A stretch of DNA of 64,000 nucleotides, taken from Limnoperna fortunei (Eukaryota > Mollusca > Bivalvia > Mytilida > Modiolidae). Position numbers and translations under genes: made by a program. Shown piece after piece: positions 34,127 through 46,887 of this stretch. The stretch covers positions 49,903,648 through 49,967,647 of the forward strand of contig OX104115.1 of the NCBI GenBank assembly GCA_944474755.1, written 5' to 3'. How positions within the stretch are numbered: position 1 is the first letter of the stretch; each line of letters starts with the position of its first letter. The notes under the pieces are model-generated. The model did not search any database. It saw nothing but the letters and a program-made list of their open reading frames with translations, and was not told where the DNA came from.

Positions 34127-34594
34127 ATTAAACTGAGTAGAATAGTAGAATCATGTTATTTTGTTTTTTCTATAAACAAATATGAAAATGTCTTGGAGGC
34201 TATAAAAAAAAAATACTTGTATCTATGAGCCATTACAGTGTTGTGCTTTTAAAAAATATAATATGGAGTCATTCATTCGCTTTGAGAATACATTAGTGTT
34301 CTAATAAGCATAGAGCATGGTGTGACGTCACAATTAGAATTCCAACCTCATATATGCTCAAACTGAAAAATTTCAAACTGGAACAACTCAATTTGTTAAG
34401 ATTTCTCAATATTTTTGCTTAAAAGGTACCTATATTTCAATAAATATATGTTTATGTCAATAATATTTGTTTTAACATACTGTTTGAAGAGATATCTCAT
34501 AAGTTAAAAAAATATATTATCATTAAAGGGGTCCTCTTAGAGCCGCTTAGAAATTTTAAAACATTTGTTAGAAATATTATAATTGAAATAGATT

Positions 34595-34740
34595 ATTGCA
34601 ATTGGTTTCTATGCAAATAAGAACATGGTCCCATCATATATTTGTCTTCATTTTATACCTTGCTATCGCTCGGTATAAAATAAAATATTGACAAATATAA
34701 GGTCTGACCATGTTCTAATTTGCATAGAGCCCGCTCGCAA
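34595..34740. repeat. Foldback (inverted) repeat with ~62-bp arms
   Basis: Arms begin ATTGCAATTGGTTTCTATGC and end with the inverse ending CATAGAGCCCGCTCGCAAT; they share TTTGCATAGA, GAACATGGTC and ACAAATATA, separated by CTTGCTATCGCTCG. Probably a foldback MITE; could form a long hairpin if transcribed. Confidence 0.75.
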
Positions 34741-34744
34741 TGAT

Positions 34745-35406
34745 ATATTTATTAATTTAAATTATATTTTGGTATAAAATGTTATTCAATATTGTTTATT
34801 GTTTAGTGAATGTTTGCAAAATATTAAGAGTTTAGGAATCTAAAGCATAAACATCTTATATACAAATATAACATATAAATAGCTTAAACATTTGATGTTT
34901 TGACAAAGTTATTTCCTTTATTGTATTAATGGTTTCCGACATGGTTTTATAGAAAGATTTTAAAATGAAATTACCTGTAGATTTTTAACCAGTATTTTAT
35001 ATATTAGGTCTTTCCAATTTGATTGGAAAACCTTCTTGTTTTTCTTATGGTTATTATTTTATTATTTTTTCTTCCCCAGAGGTTTGCCATAAGGTGTGGC
35101 GAGTTATCATTTCTATACTTGGTATCATTGATCGGTCATATACTAAGTTGACAAGTCTGACACCTTTAAACCAATTTATTTATTGTATTTCTGTGTACTT
35201 TTGAAATCAACCTATTCAAACTGTAAAATAAAACTTGTTGCAAATTTTACACTTTTTAACATCCATAATTTGTCTGATAGCCTTGTTTTATCGTTCTGAA
35301 CTTTGCTGTTCCTGTTACAGACAGCTTTTCATCCTTGATTTGAGAACATCTATTAAGTGTGCCTTTGTAAACAAACTAGCAATTTATTTTTACCAGATTA
35401 CTTTTT
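34745..35406. other. Interval without a recognised gene
   Basis: AT-rich downstream flank; short open frames only. Confidence 0.4.
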
Positions 35407-35690
35407 ATGTCCCCGCAACAACAGGTCAGGGGGCATTAAGTTTTACTCAAGTCTGTACATCTGTCCATCCGTCCTTACATACTGTCCATTCGTACGTCCG
35501 TACGAATTTCTGTCAAGCTTTTCTCAGAAACTGTACATGAGAACAATTTGAAATTTGGCAGGGTGATTCAGTATCACCAGTTGTACGTCCTAAGCGACTT
35601 TCAGACCTGTCGGACAACTACTTCCTGTTTGGGACTTCATTTAGTGGGGGCATCTGTGTCCCATACACATTCTTTGATTTTTTTTTATCA
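35407..35690 (+). repeat. Unbroken copy of the dispersed repeat targeted by the DIRS element
   Basis: Shares with 25842-25980 the segments GGGGCATTAAGTTTTACTCA, TTTCTGTCAAGCTTTTCTCA and GAACAATTTGAAATTTGGCA, and with 31227-31326 the segments TTGTACGTCCTAAGCGACTT and TACTTCCTGTTTGGGACTTC. It runs straight through the point where the other copy holds the DIRS element, so it serves as an empty-site reference. Confidence 0.82.
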
Positions 35691-36589
35691 GGTTTAATGC
35701 AACATTTTAAAAGTTTTTTTGTTTGCCGAGTTTATATGTAAATCATAGTTTTATGATAAATCCACTGAATCTATCATCTTTTAAAAGTTCATGTACATTT
35801 TCAGAGCAATTAACAGTATCACCAAAATTGTTTGATTAAACATTCATGATTGACAACCATGAGTTATCAATTTCATGTCAATAACTTACAGTAAATTAGG
35901 CAGAGTGAGAAAAGTTCCCCTTGCATTTATGGTAAAAAAAAAATTATTAAAATTTAAATCTTATTCATACTCATTTCAGTTTCTAATTGATTAAAGACTT
36001 TTTAACATTCAAGAGTTTATCATTAATATCAATTCAAACTCATTTCTGCCACATTTCTCAAAACCTTTTTGATATGTGTGAAAGAAAATTGTCCCATGCA
36101 AAGTGGTTTTGTTACAAGAATGAGTTATATTAACAATATTCTTTGTGAATAATATGTCATTGATACAGGTTGTGTGGGGGATGGATGCTGCAAACCACTG
36201 ATAAATACACAGGTATTTTTGTTTAAGGTGATAATGATGGATGTAGTAATTTACATATACTAGTATTTAATAGGGTACTAGTGTGTGTGTTGAATGTAAA
36301 ATGCATGTATTTATATTTTTGCTAAATAAACACATTAATTACTGTAGTTCATTCAGTTTATGACACATTCTTCTGAATTGTTCAATATCTGTACTGCTCA
36401 TGTTTTATGACTACCAATAAAGGGAAATTTGAAAATAAAAGGCCCTCCTTTTAATGTTTTACTACAGTACCTAGTTTCTAACATCCTGAATAAAGCTGAA
36501 ATATTGCTTGCTGGACATTAAACATAAACAATCGATTAAGTTTCTCAACTGGAATTAAGGTGCTGATTTCTTATGTAGGGCCGTTTTTT
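35691..36589. other. Interval without a recognised gene
   Basis: AT-rich non-coding; nothing specific recognised. Confidence 0.4.
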
Positions 36590-37451
36590 TATGATAATTT
36601 TTATCACATGTGTACTTTGTGATGTCCCAGGATGATTTCTTGGCATCCGTCGTCTGTCTGACCAATTTTTAGGGTTCCTAGTTTTAAACATGTATCCAGG
36701 ATGTTGATCATGGTACAAAGATGGCCACCGTTACAAAAAATAGAACATGGGTTTCAACACACATTTTTTTCACCATCTTAAAAACTATAATAGCTATAGA
36801 GAAAACCGTTACTTCAAATTGATAAACACATTGAGGTCTACAATAGTTGCTATTAGTGTGAAGTTGTGTAATTGCTTCCTGCAGGAGTTATTGCTCTTTA
36901 ATGCCCTTTTCTGACAAAACTTTCAGTATTTACAATACAACTTTAAAACTATAAAAGCTAGAGTGAAACTGTAAATGGCAAAAATGACCAGCAATACAAG
37001 TCCTACAATTCATTTTATTGGTCTGAAATTGCAGATTACTCCTTATAGGAGTTATTGCCCTTAAAGGACAATTTTTTATGAAATTTTCCGTTTTTGTCCT
37101 GTAACTTAAAAACGATAAAATCTAGAGTAAAACTGAAAATAGCAAAAATAACCAGCAAAATTAATAACAAATTTGGACAAAATAATCAGTTTTTGTGTTA
37201 TAAAATTAAAGCGTGTAACACCCTAACATAAAACTGTAACTTACTAAATTAACCTAATGGACAGGACCTACAAATCATTTAATTTTCAGAAATGAACCTT
37301 TTAGGAGTAATTGTTCTTGTTAAATGTTTTGTTTTTGCCCGGTATCTTAAAAGCTGCTATAACTAGGCTGAAACCATAAATTGCAAAAATTTAAATATTG
37401 TTGAATTCATTTGTGTTTCAGGTGAGTGATTACAGCTCCTGGAGCCTCTAG
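36590..37451 (+). mobile_element. Helentron/pearl-like element, copy 3 (5' end degenerate)
   Basis: 3' terminus clear: TCAGGTGAGTGATTACAGCT, then CCTGGAGCCTCTAG before TT. The interior carries several units with TAGGAGTTATTGCCCTTAAA and CTATAAAAGCTAGAGTGAAA, the reverse orientation of the units at 41986-44151. The 5' end is poorly defined. Confidence 0.55.
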
Positions 37452-38356
37452 TTACAACATGTGTACTTTGGGATGTCCCAAGGTACTAGATCAAGTGGTT
37501 TTTCCAGTAAAACATGTCAAACTAGTTTTAGTTCACTTGACCCAAAGAATATTTTCATCTCTTGTCCCTTTGGCCGTAAACTTTTAACATTTCAATCTTC
37601 TACTCTAAAACAACACGACCAGCTGTAACCAAACTAGGCAGGAATAATTTTTGAGTAGTTCAGTTTTTTTGGTGCGGAGTTGAAATTAAACATTGTTGAT
37701 TGGTTCCAACTGGCTGCAATTCAAAATTCTTCTGACAAACTACTTGTCAGATGTACCAGTTGCTTTTTGAAGCAAATCTAGACTTCAACATGGCTACCGC
37801 TGTACAGCTTAGCTTAACATAGGACAAAATGTACAAACAGCTTCTTATAGGAAACTGTCCCACACATTTAAACTTAATTATGCAGAAATGAATTCAGAAT
37901 AGTTCTTATATTAATTTCAAGATTTTGTATCAATTTGAAATTCAACATGGCTTCAAGGGCTGTCAATACATTTAGACTAACTGAAATAATAAAATCTCCG
38001 ACAATGTGCTTTGCAGAAAGATTTGTGACGTTGTATTAATGTGCCTCAAGATTTTTTTGTTTTATCACTGCTAAACATGGCTCAACGTAGAACCACATGA
38101 GAAATCTGACATACATCATCTTTTTAGAAACCATCTTGCACATTTGACAAATCATAGCTTCCATAGCTGTTCTGGCGTTTCGACTGGCACATTTCAAAAT
38201 CTTCTGATCATACTGCTTTATATTTATTCAATATCCCAAAGCAATCAGCCTAGTAGTATATATATTTTATATTTCTCAGTATTTTTTTAAGCTGACCCTA
38301 AATCGAAGAGTTAATATGAGTAACCTATATATAAAGCCCATCACCTTCTCTTATTG

Positions 38357-38580
38357 TTGTTTGTTTGATGTGCAAGACCGCTTTCAGCTATATCATAGCG
38401 TCCAGTTTTTAATGGGTAAGGAAGTTGTAAAAACCTCCGGCCTTTGGTAAGAAAACTGGCAAACTTGGTGAATTAAGATTGGAGTAGAGTTATGCACACA
38501 GTGAGACTCGAACCCTTAACCTCAGTGTTGAGATCATTAGCAGATAAACTACATTAACCACTTAACCACCAAGGTCCCTT
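38357..38580 (-). mobile_element. tRNA-derived SINE with 12-bp target duplication
   Basis: On the minus strand it starts with a tRNA-like head: box A TGGTTAAGTGGTTA (38555-38568) and box B GGTTCGAGTCTC (38503-38514). The body contains CTTACCAAAGGCCGG and AAAAACTGG, then TATGATATAGCTGAAAG, and ends in CAAACAAACAA. Flanked by a perfect CTTCTCTTATTG duplication (38345-38356, 38581-38592). The body resembles the conserved core of widespread bivalve SINEs. The head is not a functional tRNA gene: it lacks a closed acceptor stem. Confidence 0.85.
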
Positions 38581-38680
38581 CTTCTCTTATTGAACATAGT
38601 TTCTGGACTATAAATTGAGGTAAAGGTCTGACAACAGCGACACAACTTTCAGGTGCTGTTGATTAAATACCTAAATACCA

Positions 38681-38805
38681 ACTAGATATCAGTGAGATGG
38701 TACCCATCTCTGTGGGCCCTGCGGACCTCAAGGTCAAAGGTCATCGACCATGGTATGCGACATGTTGCCTAAATATTATCTACCCACATTCTAGATATCA
38801 AATTT
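38681..38805 (+). repeat. Dispersed repeat, AACTAGATATCAG family, copy 4 (truncated)
   Basis: Begins AACTAGATATCAGTGAGATGG-like sequence and stops at ATTCTAGATATCAAA, where it is joined directly to the interior of a pearl-like element. Confidence 0.75.
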
Positions 38806-40011
38806 CCCTGATGTTAAAGTAAGTCCTGTAATTTTCAATAAACTTTAAATAGGACCATCCAAACAATATTACTAGAAAGCTTTGTTTCATTGGTTAACCG
38901 GTTGTATAGAGAAGATTTTTTTTATTTGCCATTGGGTCCTATGTTAAACTAAGTCCTGCGGCGGTGGCGGCCATTTTGAATTTCCAATTGCCATAAAAAA
39001 CATAAACTTTATAAAGGACCATCCAAACAATATTGCTAGTAAGTTTTTGTTTCCATTGATTAACCGGTTTCAGAGAAGAAGCCTTTCAAAACTTTTTCCC
39101 ATAGGGTCCTATGTTAAACTAAGTCCTGCGGTAGTGGCCATTTTGAATTTCCAATTGCCATAAAAAACATAGACTTTATAGAGGACCATCCAAACAATAT
39201 TGCTAGTAAGTTTTTGTTTCCATTGATTAACCGGTTTCAGAGAAAAAGCCCTTAAAAACTTTTTCCCATAGGGTCCTATGTTAAACTAAGTCCTGCGGTA
39301 GCAGCCATTTTGAATTTCCAATTGCCATAAAAAACATAAACTTTATAGAGGACCATCCAAACAGTATTGCTAGTAAGTTTTGTTTTGATTGGTTACACGG
39401 TTTCGAAAAGAAGCCCTTTTAAACTTTTTTCTCATAGGGTCGAATGTTAAACCAAGTCCTGCGGTGGCGGCCATTTTGAATTTCCGATTGGGATAAAAAA
39501 CATTAACTTTATAGAGGACCATCCAAACAATATTGCTAGTAAGTTTTCTTTAAATTGGTTGACTGGTTTCAAAAAAGAATCCTTTTAAAACATTTTCCCT
39601 TAGGGTTCTATGTTAAACTAAGTCCTGCGATGGCCGCCATTTTGAATTTCCAATTCCCATCAAAAACACAAACTTTATAGATGACCATCCAAACAATATT
39701 GCTAGTAAGTTTTGTTTTGATTGGTTAAACGGTTTCAGAGAAGAAGCCCTTTTTAACTTTTTTCCCATAGGGTCCTATGTTAAACTAAGTCTTGAGGTGG
39801 CGGCCATATTGGTTTACCAATCAAAATAAAAAACACAAACTTTGTAAAGGTCCATCCAATGAACATTATGGCCAAGTTTGGTTTCAATTGGCCAAGTGGT
39901 TTCAGAGAAGAAGATTAAAATGTAAAAAGTTTACAGACGCCGCCGCCGACGACGACGACTGACGCAAAGTGATAACAATAGCTCACATGACCCTTTGGGT
40001 CAGGTGAGCTA
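38806..40011 (-). mobile_element. Helentron/pearl-like element, copy 4 (3' hairpin end missing)
   Basis: Core of about seven ~165-base tandem units, each with CATAGGGTCCTATGTTAAAC, GCGGCCATTTTGAATTTCCA and ACCATCCAAACAATATTGCT. Right end (element 5') has GACGACGACGACTGACGC and GGGTCAGGTGAGCT. The hairpin terminus present in copies at 45258 and 58264 is absent; the break is at TTTCCCTGATG. Confidence 0.8.
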
Positions 40012-41985
40012 AAAAGGAATCTGCCTAGCAGTGCATCCAATTTTAGAAATCCTATGTAAACCAAGGATCAATTTTGGTTGCAACATTTAGAACCATTGAA
40101 CTTGTGTATCTGAAATCTGTCAAATCAGAACATAAATTGGACAAAAGGGGGTTGGATAAGACAGGTTTCATTGCATCTTTATAGTGATTTCAGTATGGGA
40201 AGGTGAGATTTTAACAGAAACATGGTCAACAAAACATTAAATGTTGAATGACACACAAGGGTTGCAACATTTTGTTTAGATAAATATTACAACAGAAGAT
40301 TACAATAAAATTGTTTATTCAAAAGCACACAACTGCCCAAATGTTTCATTGCATATTACATTATATACATATAATAACAAGATATCTTGTGCTGCCCAAT
40401 GATACATGTAGAATGTCTCCCGAGACAAAATCAACATGGGGCTTTACTAACAGATCATGTTATAAGACTGACAAATCAAAGTATGCATGGATACAAAATA
40501 TGGTTAATAGCTAGATTCTTCTGGACCAATCAAAAAATGATGTTTCTTTCAGCCCAAAAAATATTAATACTTAGAAGACGGAGGAAAATATGTTGACATA
40601 CTACTTAAAACAATCAATGAAGAAATCAAAGAACAAATCCTATTAAAATTGGTTATACGTGTACATGTAAATGAAACAAAATACTAAAATGGTAGCAACA
40701 CATAATTTTTTCTTAAATAAAAAAAAAACAATTAGTGAAAAATTGCTCATGCAACTATTATTAAAATTTAAAGCCTAAAGATGTCTACAAACAAATTATA
40801 CAAATCATGACTTGCAAGCATCACGGATGTTTCTACGATTCAGTATTGTACAGTATTTTGATCTGTTCTTAATGGCAAAGCATTCTCAAGTCTCGTAATT
40901 TTCTTAATTGAAATAACAAATTCCTTTTTACAAATCAAACCATTTTAAACGAAAATCTTCTTTCTGTATTTTCTATTACATTGTATTTTCTATACATCTA
41001 TTTATGTTTTGTAACCTTTCCCAATTCCCTTCAGGTTATTGTTCCAATTGCACACCAAGTTATTTTTTTATCAGCTGTACTGAAGCATATTTAAGTAGTA
41101 AAGCCACAAGTTAAAAGTATCACGACTGGAAAACATGGGTCATGATAACAAGTATTATGTAAAACCAAATAAAAACGAAAATTCAGAAAAAGAAAGCTTA
41201 AACAATGTATTGGATTTTTTTTCAACAATGATTAAACCATCACATTTTTCCAAAATGAAGGTTGGACTGATAAAACTTTCACCAAAATATCTAGATCCCT
41301 TTCCCATAATATCTTAATAATTCCATGGTCATCTAATAATTTGAATGAAAAATTGTAATCATTCAATAATGCAAAATAGGAGTTGCCATCCAAATAAATT
41401 TCATAAAACTTAAGCTAAAATAAAAATAAAATACCTTTAGCACACAAGGACTTGACATATTGGATCAGTTCAAGTTTGTTATTTCATCAGAGCAGCCGAA
41501 GGAAGAATTCAAGTACTTTTGTCAGTGGCAAAGCTTTTTTAGAAAGTAAATGCCCCTGTCTGACCTGCGACATGATGGGTGTGTTGCAACAGGTGGAAAT
41601 TTTAAAGATTAGATAACATGAATGCCCCTTGATCCCAGAATTAAGGTTGATTTGTTAGATGGAAAATTTTTAGAAAGCGTGTCTGTATGACACCAATGAT
41701 GTCCGAAGTCTGACCATCTTACTAAATATAAATGCTGTAGTCCTTATTGATAATGAAGGAGAATATAAGCAGACAAGATGTCTCTTGTCCCTTTATCTCA
41801 GTTACCTGGCCTGCAAACTATCTCTAGTTTTAAGAATATTTCTCAAAAATCAAAATCCTTTGGTCCTTCATAAATCTAAAATGGAAGCTAACCTTACAAG
41901 ATGAGCACCTATTTGTCAGTTATTTGGTCCATAAACTGACAAAGACTAAGGATCTCTATCTTAAGAATAAAAAAAGTAAAATAAA
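40012..41985. other. Interval without a recognised gene
   Basis: No protein family recognised. TTTATT (AATAAA on the minus strand) near 40313 could be the 3' end of a minus-strand transcript, but nothing links it to an exon. Confidence 0.35.
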
Positions 41986-44151
41986 CTAGAGGCTCCCAGG
42001 AGCCTGTAATCGCTCACCTGGAATCCAAATGACTTAAACTATATTAAAATTTTTGAAATTAACAGTTTCAGTCTAGTTGTTATAGCTTTTAAGTTACTGT
42101 GCAAAAACTAAACATTTCTTCAAAAAATTTGTTAAATACAATAACTCCTATAAGGTGCCATCCACAATTTCTGAAAATTAAATGGTTTTTAGGCATTGTC
42201 CTTTAGGGTACTTTAGAAATTTACAGTTTTACTCTACTAATAGGTGTGTTATAGACTAATTTATAATTAAAAAACTGTTCATATGTCCAAATTCATAATG
42301 AAAGGGCAATAACTCATATAAAGAGTCATCTTGCAATTTTTGGACTAAGCAATCATTTGTAGGGCTTCTATTGCTGATCATTTGTGCAATTTACAGTTTT
42401 AATCTAGCTACTATAGTTTTCAAGTTACAGGACAAAAATGGAAAATTTCTTAACAAAATTGTCATTTAAGGGCAATAACCCCTATAAGGAGTCATCTGAC
42501 AATTTCAGACCAATTAAATGAATTGTAGGGCTTTTTTGCTGATCATTTTTGCAATTTATTATTTCACTCTAGCTGCTATGGTTTTTAAGTTACAGGACAA
42601 AAACGGAAAATTTCATAAAAAATTGCAATTTAAGGGCAATAACTCCTATAAGGAGTCATCTGACAATTTCAGACCAATCAAGTGAATTGTAGGGTCTTTA
42701 TTGCTGATCATTTGTGCAATTTACAGTTTCAATCTAGCTGCTATAGTTTTCAAGTTACAGGACAAAAACGGAAAATTTCATAAAAAATTGCCATTTAAGG
42801 GCAATAACTCCTATAAGGAGTCATCTGACAATTTCAGACTAATACAGTGAATTGTAGGGCTTGTATTGTTGATCATTTTTGCTATTTGCAGTTTTACTCT
42901 AGCTGTTATAGTTTTAAAGTTACAGGACAAAAACGGAAAATTTCATAAAAAATTACCATTTAAGGGCAATAACTCATATAAGGAGTCATCTGACAATTTC
43001 AGACCAATCAAGTGAATTGTAGGGTCTTTATTGCTGATCATTTGTGCAATTTACAGTTTCAATCTAGCTGCTATAGTTTTCAAGTTACAGGACAAAAACG
43101 GAAAATTTCATAAAAAATTGCCATTTAAGGGCAATAACTCCTATAAGGAGTCATCCGACATTTTCAGACTAATACAGTGAATTGTAGGGCTTGTATTGTT
43201 GATCATTTTTGCTCTTTACAGTTTTACTCTAGCTGTTATAGTTTTAAAGTTACAGGACAAAAACGGAAAATTTCATAAAAAATTACCATTTAAGGGCAAT
43301 AACTCATATAAGGAGTCATCTGACAATTTCAGACCAATCAAGTGAATTGTAGGGTCTTTATTGCTGATCATTTGTGCAATTTACAGTTTCAATCTAGCTG
43401 CTATAGTTTTCAAGTTACAGGACAAAAACGGAAAATTTGATAAAAAATTGCCATTTAAGGGCAATAACTCCTATAAGGAGTCATCTGACAATTTCAGACT
43501 AATACAGTGAATTGTAGGGCTTGTATTGTTGATCATTTTTGCTATTTACAGTTTTACTCTAGCTGTTATAGTTTTAAAGTTACAGGACAAAAACGGAAAA
43601 TTTCATAAAAAATTACCATTTAAGGGCAATAACTCATATAAAGAGTCATCTGACAATTTCAGACCAATCAAGTGAATTGTAGGGCTTTTATTGCTGATCA
43701 TTTTTGCCATTTACAGTTTCACTCTACCTCGTATATTTTTCAGGTTATATTGTAAATACCAAAAATTTTGTCAAAAATCGTCAAAAAAGGGCAATAACTC
43801 CTACAAGAAGCCAATACACAACTTCGCACTAATAGCAACTATTGTAGACCTTAATGTGCTGATCAATTTGAAGTAACGGTTTTCTCTATAGCTATTATAG
43901 TTTTTTAGATAATGATCAAAAACCTGTGTTGACCCCCATGTTCTATTTTTAGTAACAGCGGCCATATTTGTCTTTTGATCAACACCCTGGGTACAAACTT
44001 GAAACTAGGAACCCTAAGGATGATTGTGGCCAAGTTTGAAAAAAATTGGCCCAGTGGTTTCAGAGGAGAAGATTTTTGAAAAAGTTTACGACGGACGACG
44101 GACGCCAAGTGATAGCAATAGCTCACATGGACCTTCGGTCCAGGTGAGCTA
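41986..44151 (-). mobile_element. Helentron/pearl-like element, copy 5, with dimeric ~330-bp core
   Basis: On the minus strand: starts AGCTCACCTGGACC after a T-run, ends AGGCTCCTGGGAGCCT hairpin then CTAG before TT. The core repeats a ~165-base unit (GACAAAAACGGAAAATTTCA at about 42597, 42762, 42927, 43092, 43257, 43422, 43587). From 42660 units alternate between type A (GGGTCTTTATTGCTG...CAATTTACAG) and type B (GGGCTTGTATTGTTG...TTTTACTCTAGCTG). Confidence 0.82.
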
Positions 44152-45257
44152 AAAATACTTTGGCCCTGCACAACTCCATTTTGTGTTCAAATATCGTACA
44201 AATATAAGTGCTGTGGCTAGTCAAAGTCAAATAAAACATGAACCCCTACATGGCCTGCAACCAGCAAACTTCAAGAAAATGTAATCTAAAGCTAAAACTT
44301 TTTGGCTCTGCACATGTCCATTATGTGTAAAAACATCCTATAAAATATAATTGCAGTGGCCCAAAAATGTAGGAGAAGCTAGCTCTTTTTACACTCATAC
44401 TTCTGAAAGCCCTGCATATTAATTTTAGCACTAGTTTTATCAGTTTATTTTTATACATATATGTATAAGGTATAACTTTTAAATTCAAAATAACAATAGA
44501 ATCCCAGTCATAAATCCTTATATTAAAAAATCGTGTGCATGTACCTATGAAAACAGCAATTGCATGGACAATGACTTTCAAACTGGATTCTGGGGGTTAC
44601 AGGAGCCTGTAATCGCTGATTTTGACTAAATTGAACTAAATTGGTGAACTGTTGAAAATATTGATTCCGCATTTCATCAATAAATTTTTTTTACTAAATA
44701 ACAATTCAGCACAGTCTTTTTCAGAATCGTCAGTCTTTAATAACAGCAGACTTCTTAGATGTACAAGAGTGGCTATAAAAAAACTTTTAAATGAACATAT
44801 TCTCAAATTGGTATCCTATTCTTTGAAAAATTTATGCAAAATTGGGACCCTCTTCTTAGAGTTGACAAATGGGGAAAATTATATAAAAGCAGGTGCAAAA
44901 CTTCAATGTGGACAAAGATCTGGGTTTAAATTTGATGGAGTTGATGTTCCCAAGTGTGGAAAAATTAGATTAAATGATTCTACAATAGCAGGATTTGGGT
45001 TTAAAGCAGTAGGAGTACATGTAATGTGCAAGATACCGTTAGGTACCCTCTCTTCCCCCCCCCCCCCTTAAACTTCAATATACTATAACGCAAGTTGAAT
45101 GAACCACAAATGAACAGAAACCTGGTTTATTTGATGAAATAACCATTAAATATACATGAAAAACAGTTTAATATTAACAATGTATGTTGTTTGGATTGAA
45201 AGTTTTTTCAGTTACATTATGTGAAAAATGCCTCCCTTGTCCACTTTAAGAATCAAA
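44152..45257. other. Interval without a recognised gene
   Basis: An open frame of 139 codons at 44652-45071 (+) matches nothing I recognise and ends in a C-run (45052-45066). No support as a gene. Confidence 0.4.
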
Positions 45258-46685
45258 CCAGAGGCTCTTAAGAGCCTGTATCGCTCACCTGATTTTATAG
45301 GAAATGAAGATGGCATGCATTTCCCTGATGTTAAAGTTAGTCCTGTAATTTTCAATAAACTTTAATTAGGACCATCCAAACAATATTACTAGAAAGCTTT
45401 GTTTCATTGGTTAACCGGTTGTATAGAGAAGATTTTTTTTATTTGCCCATAGGGTCCAATGTTAATCTAAGTCCTGCGGCGGTGGTGGCCATTTTGAATT
45501 TCCAATTGCCATAAAAAACATAAACTTTATAAAGGACCATCCAAACAATATTGCTAGTAAGTTTTTGTTTCAATTGATTAACCGGTTTCAGAGAAGAAGC
45601 CTTTAAAAACTTTTTTCCATAGGGTCCTATGTTAAACTAAGTCCTGCGGTAGCGGCCATTTTGAATTCCAATTGCCATAAAAAACATAAACTTTATAGAG
45701 GACCATCCAAACAATATTGCTAGTAAGTTTTTGTTTCCATTGATTAACCGGTTTCAGAGAAGAAGCCTTTCAAAACTTTTTCCCATAGGGTCCTATGTTA
45801 AACTAAGTCCTGAGGTAGCGGCCATTTTGAATTTCCAATTGCCATAAAAAACATAAACTTTATAGAGGACCATCCAAACAATATTGCTAGTAAGTTTTGT
45901 TTTGATTGGTTAAACGGTTTCAGAGAAGAAGCCCTTTTAAACTTTTTACTCATAGGGTTGAATGTTAAACCAAGTCCTGTGGTGGCGGCCATTTTGAATT
46001 TCCGATTGGGATAAAAAAAACATTTACTTTATAGAGGACCATCCAAACAATATTGCTAGTAAGTTTTGTTTCCATTGGTTGGCAGGTTTCAGAAAAGAAG
46101 CCTTTCAAACTTTTTCCCTTAGGGTCCTATGTTAAATTAAGTCCTGCGGTGGCAGCCATTTTGAATTTCCAATTGCCATAAAAAACACAAACTTTATAGA
46201 GGACCATCTAAACAATATTGCTAGTAAGTTTTTGTTTCCATTGATTAACCGGTTTCAGAGAAGAAGCCTTTTAAAACTTTTTCCCATAGGGTTCTATGTT
46301 AAACTAAGTCCTGCTGTGGCGGCCATTTTGAATTTCCAATTCCCATCAAAAACACAAACTTTATAGAGGACCATCCAAACAATATTGCTAGTAAGTTTTG
46401 TTTTGATTGGTTAAATGGTTTCAGAGAAGAAGCCCTTTTAAACTTTTTTCCCATAGGGTCCTATGTTAAACTAAGTCTTGGGTGGCGGCCATATTGGTTT
46501 ACCAATCAAAATAAAAAACACAAACTTTGTAAAGGTCCATCCAATGAACATTATGGCCAAGTTTGGTTTCAATTGGCCAAGTGGTTTCAGAGAAGACGAT
46601 TAAAATGTAAAAAGTTTACAGACGACGACTACGCGGACGCAAAGTGATAACAATAGCTCACATGACCCTTTGGGTCAGGTGAGCA
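45258..46685 (-). mobile_element. Helentron/pearl-like element, copy 6
   Basis: Minus strand 3' end: AGGCTCTTAAGAGCCT palindrome then CTGG before TTT; 5' end GCTCACCTGACCCAAAGGGT at 46685. Core of about seven ~165-base tandem units as in 38806-40011. GACGACGACTACGCGG lies near the 5' end. Confidence 0.85.
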
Positions 46686-46887
46686 AAAAAGCATCCCTCG
46701 ATCAAATTTTTGAAAACTTGGGCCCGAGAACCTAAACAATTTATTTTGTGTGTCCCAAGTTTTGCTTCAGTAGTCACCATTAGTTTCAAAGAAACCTTAG
46801 TAAACATTTTCCCTTAGGTTTCTATGTAAATTCGCTTCCGTGCTGGCAACCAATTAGGATTTCTCATTAAATAAACACACAGATACA

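Noticed and set aside
36606..37480. ACATGTGTACTTTG.GATGTCCCA near both ends of pearl-like copy 3 as a target duplication
   Set aside because: Too long (24 bases) for this family and offset from the clear 3' terminus; more likely part of a neighbouring repeat.
38503..38580. tRNA gene
   Set aside because: Boxes A and B are present but the cloverleaf does not close, and the sequence continues into a SINE body with target duplication.
44652..45071. 139-codon open frame
   Set aside because: No recognisable domain, AT-driven composition, ends in a C-run; no splice or initiation context.
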